Below are positions 25,306-37,469 of a stretch of DNA of 64,000 nucleotides, in pieces. The position numbers and the translations under genes were made by a program. Below the pieces are notes generated by a model that did not search any database, had not been told where the DNA came from, and saw nothing but the letters and a program-made list of their open reading frames with translations. Numbering within the stretch: the first letter of the stretch is position 1; every line of letters begins with the position of its first letter. Source of the stretch: Canna indica (taxonomy: Eukaryota; Streptophyta; Magnoliopsida; Zingiberales; Cannaceae); assembly GCA_034359265.1 (NCBI GenBank), contig CP136890.1, positions 97,241,501 through 97,305,500 of the forward strand, read 5' to 3'.

Positions 25306-25660
25306 CACTATTAGAAGAATGGTCATCAGCAACAGCTGATGCCGTTGCTGAACCGTTGCTGAAGAGAATCAGCAACGGCCCAGCCATTGCAATAGAGCCG
25401 TGACAGAAACTCGCGTTGCTGATAACTTAGCGACGGATCCGCAACGACCGCTCGGGCCGTTGCTAAAAATATTATCAGCAACGGTTTTGCCACGGACACG
25501 GAGCCATTGCTGATAACATTAATAGCAACGGCCGCTGAGTCCGTAGCAACGCCGTTAGTAAAAGCCCGTCGCTAAGCCGTTGCTGTAGGTCATCAGCAAC
25601 GACTTTCGATAAACTTTTAGCAACGGCTTTCCCACGGACGGCCGTGGGAAAGCCGGTGCT
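25306..25660 (-). repeat. Right terminal/subterminal region of unit 1
   Basis: CACTATTAGAAGAATGGTCA is followed by about 320 bp dense in CAGCAACGGC-type words. It ends with a 38-bp hairpin at 25621-25658, which here has GCCGGTG in place of GCCGTTG. Confidence 0.85.
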
Positions 25661-25927
25661 GATGATGTGAACCTGGTAACGAAAATTTTTTAAATTTTAA
25701 ATTTCCATTGATACATTATCTGATACATAACTCACACACCCATACACTCATACACACATTCATTCACACATCACAAACACACCAAGATATACATCAAAAC
25801 AATTATATTTATATTGATAATTATCCACGATAATATAAAAACAATTCAAATGCAAAATTGAAGTATCAATATCCAAACAAAATAAGTTAAACAAGTTCAA
25901 TATCTCAGTAATAAAGTCAATATAAAA

Positions 25928-27003
25928 AAAATCTCAGGATGACGATGGAGGATGGCCTGGATCATATGGCGGGGTCTGGAGTGCTCAAGTGTACACCGGC
26001 GTGGACTGACTCGAGGACGATGGATTAGAGGATGCCGAAGAGATGCCTGCTTCGGGATGATCTGACATGTTGCGTAGCATAGCATGCATCTTCGCCATCA
26101 TCTGACTCTGACGCGCGACCGTCTCCTCTAGAGTCCTTATTCTGCTACTATGATCATAACTGGATCTAGAGGTGGACGACCGCTCACCAGCGACCGGAGG
26201 GGTCGGTGCCCCAAGTGGCCCTAGCACGGCTCGTGCATGACCACTATCTGCGAAGCCATATACGCAGCCATGGTCCCAGCCACCTGCGGCCTCGACCCAC
26301 GATGCTGCGTCAAAGTCCTCGGGGGTACCCCCGCGCTGCACCACCGTCTGGCTGTAGGTCTCCTACTCGAGTTTGATTTTTTGTTTAATATTTATCATAA
26401 AAATTAAATTATAAATATATAATGAATAATTTGAACAAATATATAATTACCACAATGTATGCAGTGCGGTTGTCGATGTACTCCCTCGTCCCATGTGCTC
26501 GACGGTGAGTCCGCTCAAACATCGCCATCGGGGAGGGTCGCTGGACAGTCCCGTCAACCGACACTGTCGTCTACATTTATAAAACAAATACATTAATTAG
26601 TACACATAGTAATAAATAAAATATATAATTAAAAGATATACTTACCATACGGTTCGCGTGCACTGCAAATGCAACAGAGCCGCCGGTGTAACGCGCTGCT
26701 CCCCCGACATGCGATTTCTAGCCGCATTTCGAGAAACCTCCTGCCATCGATCCGTCGACCATATTCCCACGAGCTGATCCCATATATCCAGAGTAATACA
26801 ACCGGGGCCGTATCCCTGAGTCTCCGCGATGTTAGTGGTCCCAGCTCAGGCCCGCGTGGCCGCCTGCGTCTGGATGTACTAGCCTCGGCAGTATCATCGG
26901 CATGAGGATCAGCAACAGGAGGATCAGCAGCATGAGTAAGTGCTGGAGTCTCACCGATCGGAGACTCCGAAGCTCTCCTGCGTCGATAACCACGACCAGA
27001 CAT
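25928..27003 (-). pseudogene. TNPA-like second gene of unit 1, internally deleted
   Basis: It starts MSGRGYRRRRASESPIGETP and runs through ASTSRRRRPRGPELGPLTSR. This joins directly to what is a later exon in units 2 and 3, so the exons around MHGAWPTWSHV and ARYTWAEDQ are lost by a deletion near 26844. At its second break site unit 1 keeps CAG (Gln) where units 2 and 3 have a TAG stop. The last exon (GGTPEDFDAASWVEAAGGWD, then the coiled coil RTLEETVARQSQMMAKMHAM) is intact. Confidence 0.8.
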
Positions 27004-27078
27004 ATCTGTCGAACAGACATATAATCAGATTATTGTATAAATAGTAGAGATATATTTAATAAAATATATACTTTACAA

Positions 27079-28075
27079 TTATTCCTCATCATCTGAATAA
27101 TAGTCTTCGAATTCTTCCTCTTCTTCTTCTTCTTCATCTCCAGCTTCCTCAATTTCTTGATCGTCATCATCAGCATATTCAACTTCTAATTGAATTGACG
27201 TTGTGTCTGCATCCTCGAGTATTGGAATAATACGATCTACAGCAGGAGGATCATCTTCTTGATAGAAACCATGTGTCATATCAGGTATCAGCTCATTTTC
27301 TCCTACTATCGGATCAATTTTTCCTCTACCTTTTGTCTTACAGACTACACGCCAATCTGCTCTATCTTTATTTCGAGCCGGATACTTCGCGTAATATACT
27401 TGTTCGGCTTGTGATGCCAATATAAAAGGCTCATTTGCTGCCAATTTCGATTTGTAATTAACTTCAACAAGTTTGTATTTTGGATGAACTTTCATGCCCC
27501 TTTCTGTTGTATCGAACCAATGACATCTAAATAGGATCACTGATTTCAAGCCGAAGTAGTGCAACTCTATCACTTCTTCCACCATTCCATAAAAATCCAT
27601 ATCACATTCAACATAGGTTGTCCCTTTCACGCAGACCCCAGCATTCATCGTCTTCTTTGTAAATGAATATTCAACCGTGTGAAATTTATACCCATTAACA
27701 AAATATCCGTTATAGCACGACACAAGTCGCGATGGTCCACTAACAAACTCAAATATTCTTTCATCTATTTCAGCTCTGTGATCTTTGCTGTAAGTCTGAA
27801 TCCAAGTAGGGAAATCACGATTCCGTAATCTCTCCAATTCTTGATCGTTGTGAATAGAGTATTTTTGAACCATCTCAATGTCAAATATTTCAATGAATTG
27901 TTCAATCTCTGGACAATTGAGTAATACATACAAGTGTGCCAAATGATACTCTTCATCGCTTAAGTGTCGAGATGGACGAGAACCAAAAGCACGACCAGAG
28001 TGACAAAATATATTTAAACGTCCATCTGAATGTCGAACACCCCCGTCGTCGTTTCGTGGAAGACGATCAAACCTT
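27079..28075 (-). pseudogene. 3' part of TNP2 transposase, unit 1, cut at the unit junction
   Basis: It is open from the junction (RFDRLPRNDDGGVRHSD) through the DUF4216 region (GMVEEVIELHYFGLKSVILF) to the acidic end EEFEDYYSDDEE. The catalytic Transposase_21 part is absent. There is no start codon or promoter of its own; the DNA upstream is the right end of unit 2. Confidence 0.88.
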
Positions 28076-28430
28076 CACTACTAGAAAAATGGGCATCAGC
28101 AACGGCTGATGCCGTTGCTGTGCCGTTGCTGAAGTGCATCAGCAACGGCCGAGCCGTTGCAATAGCGCCGTGACAGAAAGTCGCGTTGCTGATGACTTAG
28201 CAACGGATCAGCAACGGCCGCTCGGGCCGTCGCTAAACATATTATCAGCGATGGTTTTGCCACAGAACCGCAGCCGTTGTTGATAAAATTAATAGCAACG
28301 GCCACGAGTCCGTAGCAACGCCGTTAGTAAAACCCCGTCGCTAAGCCGTGGCTGTAGGTCATCAGCAACGACTTTCGATACACTTTTAGCAACGGCTTTC
28401 CCACGGACGGCCGTGGGAAAGCCGTTGCAG
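28076..28430 (-). repeat. Right terminal/subterminal region of unit 2
   Basis: Terminal CACTACTAGAAAAATGGG, then clustered GCAACGGC words, then a 38-bp hairpin at 28390-28427 with 17-18-bp arms (CAACGGCTTTCCCACGG). Confidence 0.88.
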
Positions 28431-28720
28431 ATGATGTTCACCTGCAAGCAGAAAAATTTACAATTTCTAATTTCCATTGATACATTGATACATTATCTGA
28501 TACATAACTCACACACCCATACCCTCATACACACATTCATTCACACATCACAAACACACCAAGATATACATCAAAACAATTATATTTATATTGATAATTA
28601 TCCACGATAGTATAAAAATAATTCAAATGCAAAATTGAAGTATCAATATCCAAACAAAATAAGTTAAACAAGTTCAATATCTCAGTAACAAGTTCAATAT
28701 CCAAACAAAAAATCTCACGA

Positions 28721-30235
28721 TCACGATGGAGGATGGTCTGGATCATATGGCGGGGTCTGGAGTGCTTGAGTGTACACCGGCGTGGACTGAGTCGAGGACG
28801 ATGGATTAGATGATGCCGAAGAGATGCCTGCTGCGGGATGACCTGACATGTTGCGTAGCATAGCATGCATCTCCTCCATCATCTGACTCTGACGCGCGAC
28901 CGTCTCCTCTAGAGTCCTTATTCTACTACTATGATCATAACTGGATATAGAGGTGGACGGCCGCTCACCAGCGACCGGAGGGGTCGGTGCCCCAAGTGGC
29001 CCTAGCACGGCTCGCGCATGACCACTATCTGCGAAGCCATATACGCGGCCATGGTCCCAGCCACCTGCGGCCTCGACCCACGATGCTGCATCAAAGTCCT
29101 CGGGGGTACCCCCGCGCTGCACCACCGTCTGGCTGTAAGTCTCCTACTCGAGTTTGATTTTTTGTTTAATATTTATCATAAAACTTAAATTATAAATATA
29201 TAATGAATAACTTAAACAAATATATAATTACCATAATGTATGCAACGCGGTTGTGGATGTACTCCCCCGTCCCATGTGCTCGACGGTGAGTCCGCTCAAA
29301 CACCGCCATCGGGGAGGGTTGCTGGACACTCCCATCATCCGACACCGTCGTCTACATTTACAAAACAAATACATTAATTAGTACACATAATAACAAATAA
29401 AATATATAATTAAACGATATACTTACCATACGGTTTGTGTGCACTGCAAATGCAACAGAGCCGCCGGTGTGACGCGCTGCTCCCCCCGACATGCGATTTC
29501 TAGCCGCATTCCGAGAAACCTCCTGCCATCGATCCGTCGACCATATCCCCACGAGCTAGTCCCATATATCCGGAGTAATCCAACCGGGGTCGTATCCCCG
29601 AGTCTCCGCGATGTTAGTGGTCCCAGCTCGGGCCATCGCTTGGGACCGAGCCTGCCCCAGCTGCCCGTTGTACCTTGCCCGAGAAATAGACTCCCAGGCA
29701 GCTTAAATGAAGGGCCTCTGGTCCTCGGCCCATGTATAGCGAGCCTGCAAAATAATAATATCAGTACCAATATTAATATATCATCATGCATGTAAAAAAT
29801 AATAATAATATGTGCCTCAAACTCCCGCCATAACATGTCGACGTGCTCGCTAGGCACGTGAGACCACGTAGGCCATGCCCCGTGCATGTATCGTCGAATA
29901 GTAGAAGAAATGCTCCTCGACACTTCTTCTTGCTCGAACCTGCACAACAAAAATAAATTTTAATATTATATTATGATATAATGAATTTGTAATGATTCAT
30001 AATTCATGATATATTACCGCTCCCCAATCACGCTAATCAATCTACGTGACTCTGTGGCTGGTGGAGGCTGCCACCTATTCGGCCCGCGTGGCCGCCTGCG
30101 TCTGGATGTACTAGCCTCGGCAGTATCATCCTCATGAGGATCAGCAACAGGAGGATCAGCAGCATGAGTAAGTGCTGGAGTCTCACCGATCGGAGACTCC
30201 GAAGCTCTCCTGCATCGATAACCACGACCAGACAT
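28721..30235 (-). pseudogene. TNPA-like second gene of unit 2
   Basis: The start MSGRGYRCRRASESPIGETP is followed by GT/AG-separated pieces: SISSTIRRYMHGAWPTWSHV, AEDQRPFI-stop-AAWESISRARYN, QEVSRNAARNRMSGGAARHT with GGSVAFAVHTNRM (the conserved end of Transposase_24), and GGTPEDFDAASWVEAAGGWD ending in a coiled coil. It carries the same TAA and TAG stops as unit 3. Exon borders are inferred. Confidence 0.82.
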
Positions 30236-30310
30236 ATCTGTCGAACATACATATAATCAGATTATTGTATAAATAGTAGAGATATATTTAATAAAATATA
30301 TACTTTACAA

Positions 30311-31307
30311 TTATTCCTCATCATCTGAATAATAGTCTTCGAATTCTTCTTCTTCCTCTTCTTCCTCTTCTTCATCTTCTTCATCTCCAGCTTCCTCAAT
30401 TTCATGATCGTCATCATCAGCATATTCAACTTCTAATTGAATTGACGTTGTGTCTGCATCCTCGAGTATTAGAATAATATGATCCACAGCAGGAAGATCA
30501 TCTTCTTGATAGAAACCAGGAGGATCATTTTCTCCTACTATCGGATCAATTTTTCCTCTACCTTTTGTCTTACAGACTACACGCCAATCTGCTCTATCTT
30601 TATTTCGAGCCGGATACTTCGCGTAATATACTTGTTCGGCTTGTGATGCCAATATAAAAGGCTCATTTGCTGCTAATTTCGATTTGTAATTAACCTCAAC
30701 AAGTTTGTATTTTGGATGAACTTTCATGCCTCTTTCTGTTGTATCGAACCAATGACATCTAAATAGGATCACTGATTTCAAGCCGAAGTAGTGCAACTCT
30801 ATCACTTCTTCCACCAGTCCATAAAAATCCATATCACATTCAACATAGGTTGTCCCTTTCACACAGACCCCAGCATTCATCGTCTTTTTTGCAAATGAAT
30901 ATTCAACCGTGTGAAATTTATACCCGTTAATAAAATATCCGCTATAGGACGACACAAGTCGCGACGGTCCACTAACAAACTCAAATATTCTTTCATCTAT
31001 TTCAGCTCTGTGATCTTTGCTGTAAGTCTGAATCCAAGTAGGGAAATCACGATTCTGTAATCTCTCCAATTCTTGATCGTTGTGAATAGAGTATTTTTGA
31101 ACCATCTCAATGTCAAATATTTCAATGAATTGTTCAATCTCTGGACAATTGAGTAATACATACAAGTGTGCCAAATGATACTCTTCATCGCTTAAGTGTC
31201 GAGATGGACGAGAACCAAAAGCACGACCAGAGTGACAAAATATATTTAAACGTCCATCTGAATGTCGAACACCCCCGTCGTCGTTTCGTGGAAGACGATC
31301 AAACCTT
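30311..31307 (-). pseudogene. 3' part of TNP2 transposase, unit 2, cut at the unit junction
   Basis: Same extent as in unit 1: open from RFDRLPRNDDGG to the acidic tail, including DUF4216. It differs from unit 1 by an in-frame change near the end (the stretch encoding ELIPDMTHG is replaced by a shorter one) and by a longer Glu run. Confidence 0.88.
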
Positions 31308-31662
31308 CACTACTAGAAAAATGGGCATCAGCAACGGCTGATGCCGTTGCTGTGCCGTTGCTGAAGTGCATCAGCAACGGCCGAGCCGTTGCAATAGCGC
31401 CGTGACAGAAAGTCGCGTTGCTGATGACTTAGCAACGGATTAGCAACGGCCGCTCGGGCCGTCGCTAAACATATTATCAGCGATGGTTTTGCCACAGAAC
31501 CGCAGCCGTTGTTGATAAAATTAATAGCAACGGCCACGAGTCCGTAGCAACGCCGTTAGTAAAACCCCGTCGCTAAGCCGTGGCTGTAGGTCATCAGCAA
31601 CGACTTTCGATACACTTTTAGCAACGGCTTTCCCACGGACGGCCGTGGGAAAGCCGTTGCAG
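31308..31662 (-). repeat. Right terminal/subterminal region of unit 3
   Basis: Nearly identical to the right end of unit 2 (for example GGATTAGCAACGG where unit 2 has GGATCAGCAACGG). The 38-bp hairpin is at 31622-31659. Confidence 0.88.
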
Positions 31663-31952
31663 ATGATGTTCACCTGCAAGCAGAAAAATTTACAATTTCT
31701 AATTTCCATTGATACATTGATACATTATCTGATACATAACTCACACACCCATACCCTCATACACACATTCATTCACACATCACAAACACACCAAGATATA
31801 CATCAAAACAATTATATTTATATTGATAATTATCCACGATAGTATAAAAATAATTCAAATGCAAAATTGAAGTATCAATATCCAAACAAAATAAGTTAAA
31901 CAAGTTCAATATCTCAGTAACAAGTTCAATATCCAAACAAAAAATCTCACGA

Positions 31953-33467
31953 TCACGATGGAGGATGGTCTGGATCATATGGCGGGGTCTGGAGTGCTTG
32001 AGTGTACACCGGCGTGGACTGAGTCGAGGACGATGGATTAGATGATGCCGAAGAGATGCCTGCTGCGGGATGACCTGACATGTTGCGTAGCATAGCATGC
32101 ATCTCCTCCATCATCTGACTCTGACGCGCGACCGTCTCCTCTAGAGTCCTTATTCTACTACTATGATCATAACTGGATATAGAGGTGGACGGCCGCTCAC
32201 CAGCGACCGGAGGGGTCGGTGCCCCAAGTGGCCCTAGCACGGCTCGCGCATGACCACTATCTGCGAAGCCATATACGCGGCCATGGTCCCAGCCACCTGC
32301 GGCCTCGACCCACGATGCTGCATCAAAGTCCTCGGGGGTACCCCCGCGCTGCACCACCGTCTGGCTGTAAGTCTCCTACTCGAGTTTGATTTTTTGTTTA
32401 ATATTTATCATAAAACTTAAATTATAAATATATAATGAATAACTTAAACAAATATATAATTACCATAATGTATGCAACGCGGTTGTGGATGTACTCCCCC
32501 GTCCCATGTGCTCGACGGTGAGTCCGCTCAAACACCGCCATCGGGGAGGGTTGCTGGACACTCCCATCATCCGACACCGTCGTCTACATTTACAAAACAA
32601 ATACATTAATTAGTACACATAATAACAAATAAAATATATAATTAAACGATATACTTACCATACGGTTTGTGTGCACTGCAAATGCAACAGAGCCGCCGGT
32701 GTGACGCGCTGCTCCCCCCGACATGCGATTTCTAGCCGCATTCCGAGAAACCTCCTGCCATCGATCCGTCGACCATATCCCCACGAGCTAGTCCCATATA
32801 TCCGGAGTAATCCAACCGGGGTCGTATCCCCGAGTCTCCGCGATGTTAGTGGTCCCAGCTCGGGCCATCGCTTGGGACCGAGCCTGCCCCAGCTGCCCGT
32901 TGTACCTTGCCCGAGAAATAGACTCCCAGGCAGCTTAAATGAAGGGCCTCTGGTCCTCGGCCCATGTATAGCGAGCCTGCAAAATAATAATATCAGTACC
33001 AATATTAATATATCATCATGCATGTAAAAAATAATAATAATATGTGCCTCAAACTCCCGCCATAACATGTCGACGTGCTCGCTAGGCACGTGAGACCACG
33101 TAGGCCATGCCCCGTGCATGTATCGTCGAATAGTAGAAGAAATGCTCCTCGACACTTCTTCTTGCTCGAACCTGCACAACAAAAATAAATTTTAATATTA
33201 TATTATGATATAATGAATTTGTAATGATTCATAATTCATGATATATTACCGCTCCCCAATCACGCTAATCAATCTACGTGACTCTGTGGCTGGTGGAGGC
33301 TGCCACCTATTCGGCCCGCGTGGCCGCCTGCGTCTGGATGTACTAGCCTCGGCAGTATCATCCTCATGAGGATCAGCAACAGGAGGATCAGCAGCATGAG
33401 TAAGTGCTGGAGTCTCACCGATCGGAGACTCCGAAGCTCTCCTGCATCGATAACCACGACCAGACAT
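31953..33467 (-). pseudogene. TNPA-like second gene of unit 3
   Basis: Same exon series as unit 2. TAA at 32935-32937 replaces the Tyr codon that element 1 keeps (FIYAVWE), and TAG at 32788-32790 replaces a Gln codon that unit 1 keeps. Both are read in the inferred exon frame. Family function: DNA binding to subterminal repeats and regulation of CACTA movement. Confidence 0.82.
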
Positions 33468-33542
33468 ATCTGTCGAACATACATATAATCAGATTATTGT
33501 ATAAATAGTAGAGATATATTTAATAAAATATATACTTTACAA

Positions 33543-36500
33543 TTATTCCTCATCATCTGAATAATAGTCTTCGAATTCTTCTTCTTCCTCTTCTTCCTCT
33601 TCTTCATCTTCTTCATCTCCAGCTTCCTCAATTTCATGATCGTCATCATCAGCATATTCAACTTCTAATTGAATTGACGTTGTGTCTGCATCCTCGAGTA
33701 TTAGAATAATATGATCCACAGCAGGAAGATCATCTTCTTGATAGAAACCAGGAGGATCATTTTCTCCTACTATCGGATCAATTTTTCCTCTACCTTTTGT
33801 CTTACAGACTACACGCCAATCTGCTCTATCTTTATTTCGAGCCGGATACTTCGCGTAATATACTTGTTCGGCTTGTGATGCCAATATAAAAGGCTCATTT
33901 GCTGCTAATTTCGATTTGTAATTAACCTCAACAAGTTTGTATTTTGGATGAACTTTCATGCCTCTTTCTGTTGTATCGAACCAATGACATCTAAATAGGA
34001 TCACTGATTTCAAGCCGAAGTAGTGCAACTCTATCACTTCTTCCACCAGTCCATAAAAATCCATATCACATTCAACATAGGTTGTCCCTTTCACACAGAC
34101 CCCAGCATTCATCGTCTTTTTTGCAAATGAATATTCAACCGTGTGAAATTTATACCCGTTAATAAAATATCCGCTATAGGACGACACAAGTCGCGACGGT
34201 CCACTAACAAACTCAAATATTCTTTCATCTATTTCAGCTCTGTGATCTTTGCTGTAAGTCTGAATCCAAGTAGGGAAATCACGATTCCGTAATCTCTCCA
34301 ATTCTTGATCGTTGTGAATAGAGTATTTTTGCACCATCTCAATGTCAAATATTTCAATGAATTGTTCAATCTCTGGACAATTGAGTAATACATACAAGTG
34401 TGCCAAATGATACTCTTCATCGCTTAAGTGTCGAGATGGACGAGAACCAAAAGCACGACCAGAGTGACAAAATATATTTAAACGTTCATCTGAATGTCGA
34501 ACACCCCCGTCGTCGTTACGTGGAAGACGATCAAATCTTGTCTGTACTGTCGATTCAAAGTAAAATGAGCATAATGTTGCAATTTCTTGGATGATATACG
34601 ATTCAGATATTGATCCTTCAACAGCTGCGGTGTTCTTTACTTTTTTCTTCAGACGATTCATGTATCTTTCAAATAAGTACATCCAACGATATTGAACGGG
34701 GCCACCAACTCGTGCCTCGTATGCCAAGTGTATCGGTAGATGCTCCATCGAGTCAAAAAATGCAGGAGGGAAAAACTGCTCCAGCTTGCATATGATTTCA
34801 ACAATATTATTTTCAAGTGTTGACATATCTTCGACTCGAAGGACATTTGCACAGATGCTTCTAAAAGACATACTTAATTCAGTCAACGGACCCCAAATAT
34901 TATCAGGTAGAAGATCTCGAAATGCAATCGGAAGTAATCTCTGCATGAATACATGACAATCATGGCTCTTCATCCCTGATATTTTGCAATCATCGACGTT
35001 CACACATCGAGATAAGTTTGAAGCATATCCATCGGGTAATCTGAGTTCTTTTACCCATTGACAAACATCTTTGATCTGTTGTTTATTTAACACATATAGG
35101 GCCTTCGGTTTCAGATATCGTCCGTTGACCTCTTGTAACTCCAACTCTGGTCTTTTACAAAGTATTTTCAGATCATGTCGGGCTTTGACATTATCTTTAG
35201 TTTTTCCAGAAATATCCATCACAGTGTTGAAAATATTATCAAACACATTTTTTTCAATGTGCATGACATCTAAATTATGTCGAATCAATAATGAACTCCA
35301 ATAGGGCAATTCCCAAAAGATACTTTTTTTCACCCAGTTGTGTGTTTGGCCCAAACCTGACACTCTTTCATTGCGACCAAATACTATATCTGGAAGTGCT
35401 GAAACACGTGCTAACATTTGTTCACCAGACAACATCGGTGGTGGCCCATCTCTTTCGACTCTGCCCTTAGTAAATTTATTACGATTCCTTCGATACTGGT
35501 GATTAACCGGTAGGAATCGACGATGACAATCAAAGAATGAGATTTTTCGTCTGTTCTGAAGACTGATTGATTTAGAGTATTCCATACAATACGGGCAAGA
35601 GAGTCGGCCGTGAGTGCTCCAACCCGACAACATGCCGTACGCGGGGAAATCATTGATTGTCCACAAGATCGCGGCCTTTAAATTGAAGTTTTGCTTCCGA
35701 TGACAATCATAAGTGACAGCTCCCTCAATCCACAATGTTTTTAATTCATCTATCAAGGGTCTGAGAAATATGTCAATTTTTTTTCGCGGACCCTTAGGAC
35801 CCGTAATAATCATCAAAAGATAAATAAATTCATCTTTCATGCACATTGACGGTGGCAAATTATAAACTCTCAGCAGCACTGGCCAAACTGAATAAGGAGT
35901 TGCAGAATGTCCAAACGGATTAAAACCATCTGTGCACAATCCTAATATGATATTTCTAGTATCCCTAGCAAATGAAGGATAACATGTATCCAAATGTTTT
36001 CATGCTTCACTGTCAGATGGATGAGTCATTACTGTATCATCACGACTTCTTGCATGCCAACTCATGTAGGGGGCTGTCTTTTCCGACATGAATAATCTTT
36101 GAAGTCTCGGTGTTAATGGAAAATACTAAAGCAACTTAAACGGGATATTTTTCTGTCGGACCGATTTCTTCTCCTTGTAACGAGGATGCTGACATACAGG
36201 GCATTTATCCAACTGCACATTTTTTTTATAATATAAAATGCAGTTATTTTGGCACGCGTGTATTTTTTCGTACTCAAGCCCCAATTTTCTCATTAGCTTT
36301 TTAGTCTTATAAAAAGTTGGCTCAAACTTGTTATCAGTGGGCAGCATTCCATTAATCAATCTAGCAATCCGATCATACGCAACTCCGCTAATATTTCAAT
36401 CGGCCTTGATGTTTAAGAGCTGTGTCATTGCTGAAAACCTAGTGTATTTAGGACAATTCTCATACAAAGGTTCATCGGCAGCTTTCAACATATCGTAAAA

Positions 36501-37031
36501 TTCTGCAGCTTCTTTATTCGGTAATTCAATCTCTACCGCAGTTTGTACTTTTGTGATATCAACCGCTGTAGTATCTGGTGGGACTGATGTCTGAAGAACT
36601 GGCCGATCAACATTATCATTCAGGTGGAATTGACCCCCAAGACTATCAAGTATCATAGTTCTATAAGGATTAAATTGACTGGATGAAGAAGCACTAACAG
36701 AGGAAGATTCACCATATGTCTGAACGACAAGATTGCTCGACGTCCCGACTTCGCGTGACTCCCCGTGACAAGTCCATAGAAAATATCTTGGTGCAAATTC
36801 TTTGGTATATAGATGCAGAGTGACAGTCTCCCGATCCAAAAATCGTCCATTTGAACAAATGCGGTACAGACATCGGATTTGATCACCCATGCTAACGAAA
36901 TTCCTATTCGAATAAGCAAAATTTAGGAAGTACGTTACGCCTAATCGAAACTCATTCGTTAAAGCTCCACGATCAAGACGTCGGTACATCCAACTTCGAT
37001 CAGTCGACATGATTCTGTCAATCAATGACAA
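33543..37031 (-). pseudogene. TNP2-type CACTA transposase, full length with three stops
   Basis: It reads in one frame from about 37031 (the second Met, MSTDRSWMYRRLDRGALTNE, is likely the start) to 33543. The stops are TGA near 36396 (Cys in element 1), TAG near 36126 (Arg in element 1) and TGA at 36000-36002 (Trp in element 1). Domains in order: Transpos_assoc (CLYRICSNG), Transposase_21 with YNLPPSMCMKDEF, LSCPYCMEYSKS and the family motif NLDVMHIEKNVFDNI, DUF4218 (DNIWGPLTELSMSFRSIC to YIIQEIATLCSFYF), DUF4216 and an acidic Glu-rich tail. The final 816 codons are uninterrupted. Confidence 0.92.
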
Positions 37032-37065
37032 TTTCTTTGGTTAATGTCTTTATGTGAGATTGTCC

Positions 37066-37300
37066 TATTCAATTCGGGATTTATGTTATTTGTACTGCAC
37101 TTACGTTCTTATTTTAACTGTTAACTAATTATTCTAAATTTCGGCAGCATCTCCCTACAGTTCTCCGAATATGCATATCATCTGGGCGCGTATCGGAGAA
37201 CAAGAGAGATGTTGCCGAAATTTAGAATAATTAGTTAACAGTTAAAATAAAAACGTAATTAAGTGCAGTACAAATAACTATATTCCCAAATTGTCCAGTC
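37066..37300 (-). repeat. Long inverted repeat upstream of TNP2, unit 3
   Basis: The outer arms pair GTTATTTGTACTGCACTTAC with GTGCAGTACAAATAAC, and the inner arms pair TAACTAATTATTCTAAATTT with AAATTTAGAATAATTAGTTA. The loop contains ATGCATATCATCTGGGCGCG. Arms are about 95 bp and closely matched. It sits just 5' of the TNP2 start on the transcribed strand, as in element 1. Confidence 0.88.
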
Positions 37301-37469
37301 AGGGACAATTCAAAAATTGTACGTCGTATAAACGATCATCTACTTCTTTTACACGAATATACAATCCTCGAACGGATCTAAGGTTTTGTTAAATCATATC
37401 CGACTCGTCGATGCGTACGTGAAACATATGAACTCGTCGGATGCATGATTATTTTCTAAATGTTTTGAG

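Larger units (their letters stand above)
25306..28075 (-). mobile_element. Truncated CACTA unit 1 (right half only)
   Basis: It begins with the diverged terminus CACTATTAGAAGAATGG and runs through the second gene and the 3' part of TNP2, then stops at ...CTT where unit 2 begins. It is 462 bp shorter than unit 2, mainly because a segment of the second gene is missing near 26844. It is the most diverged of the three. Confidence 0.9.
28076..31307 (-). mobile_element. Truncated CACTA unit 2, a 3,232-bp near-copy of the right half of unit 3
   Basis: It starts CACTACTAGAAAAATGGGCA and ends ...GACGATCAAACCTT, exactly 3,232 bp, the distance from 31308 to the matching CTT at 34537-34539 in the full element. 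Many predicted peptides in units 2 and 3 are identical. Only a handful of base differences are visible over 3.2 kb, so this duplication is much younger than unit 1. Confidence 0.92.
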
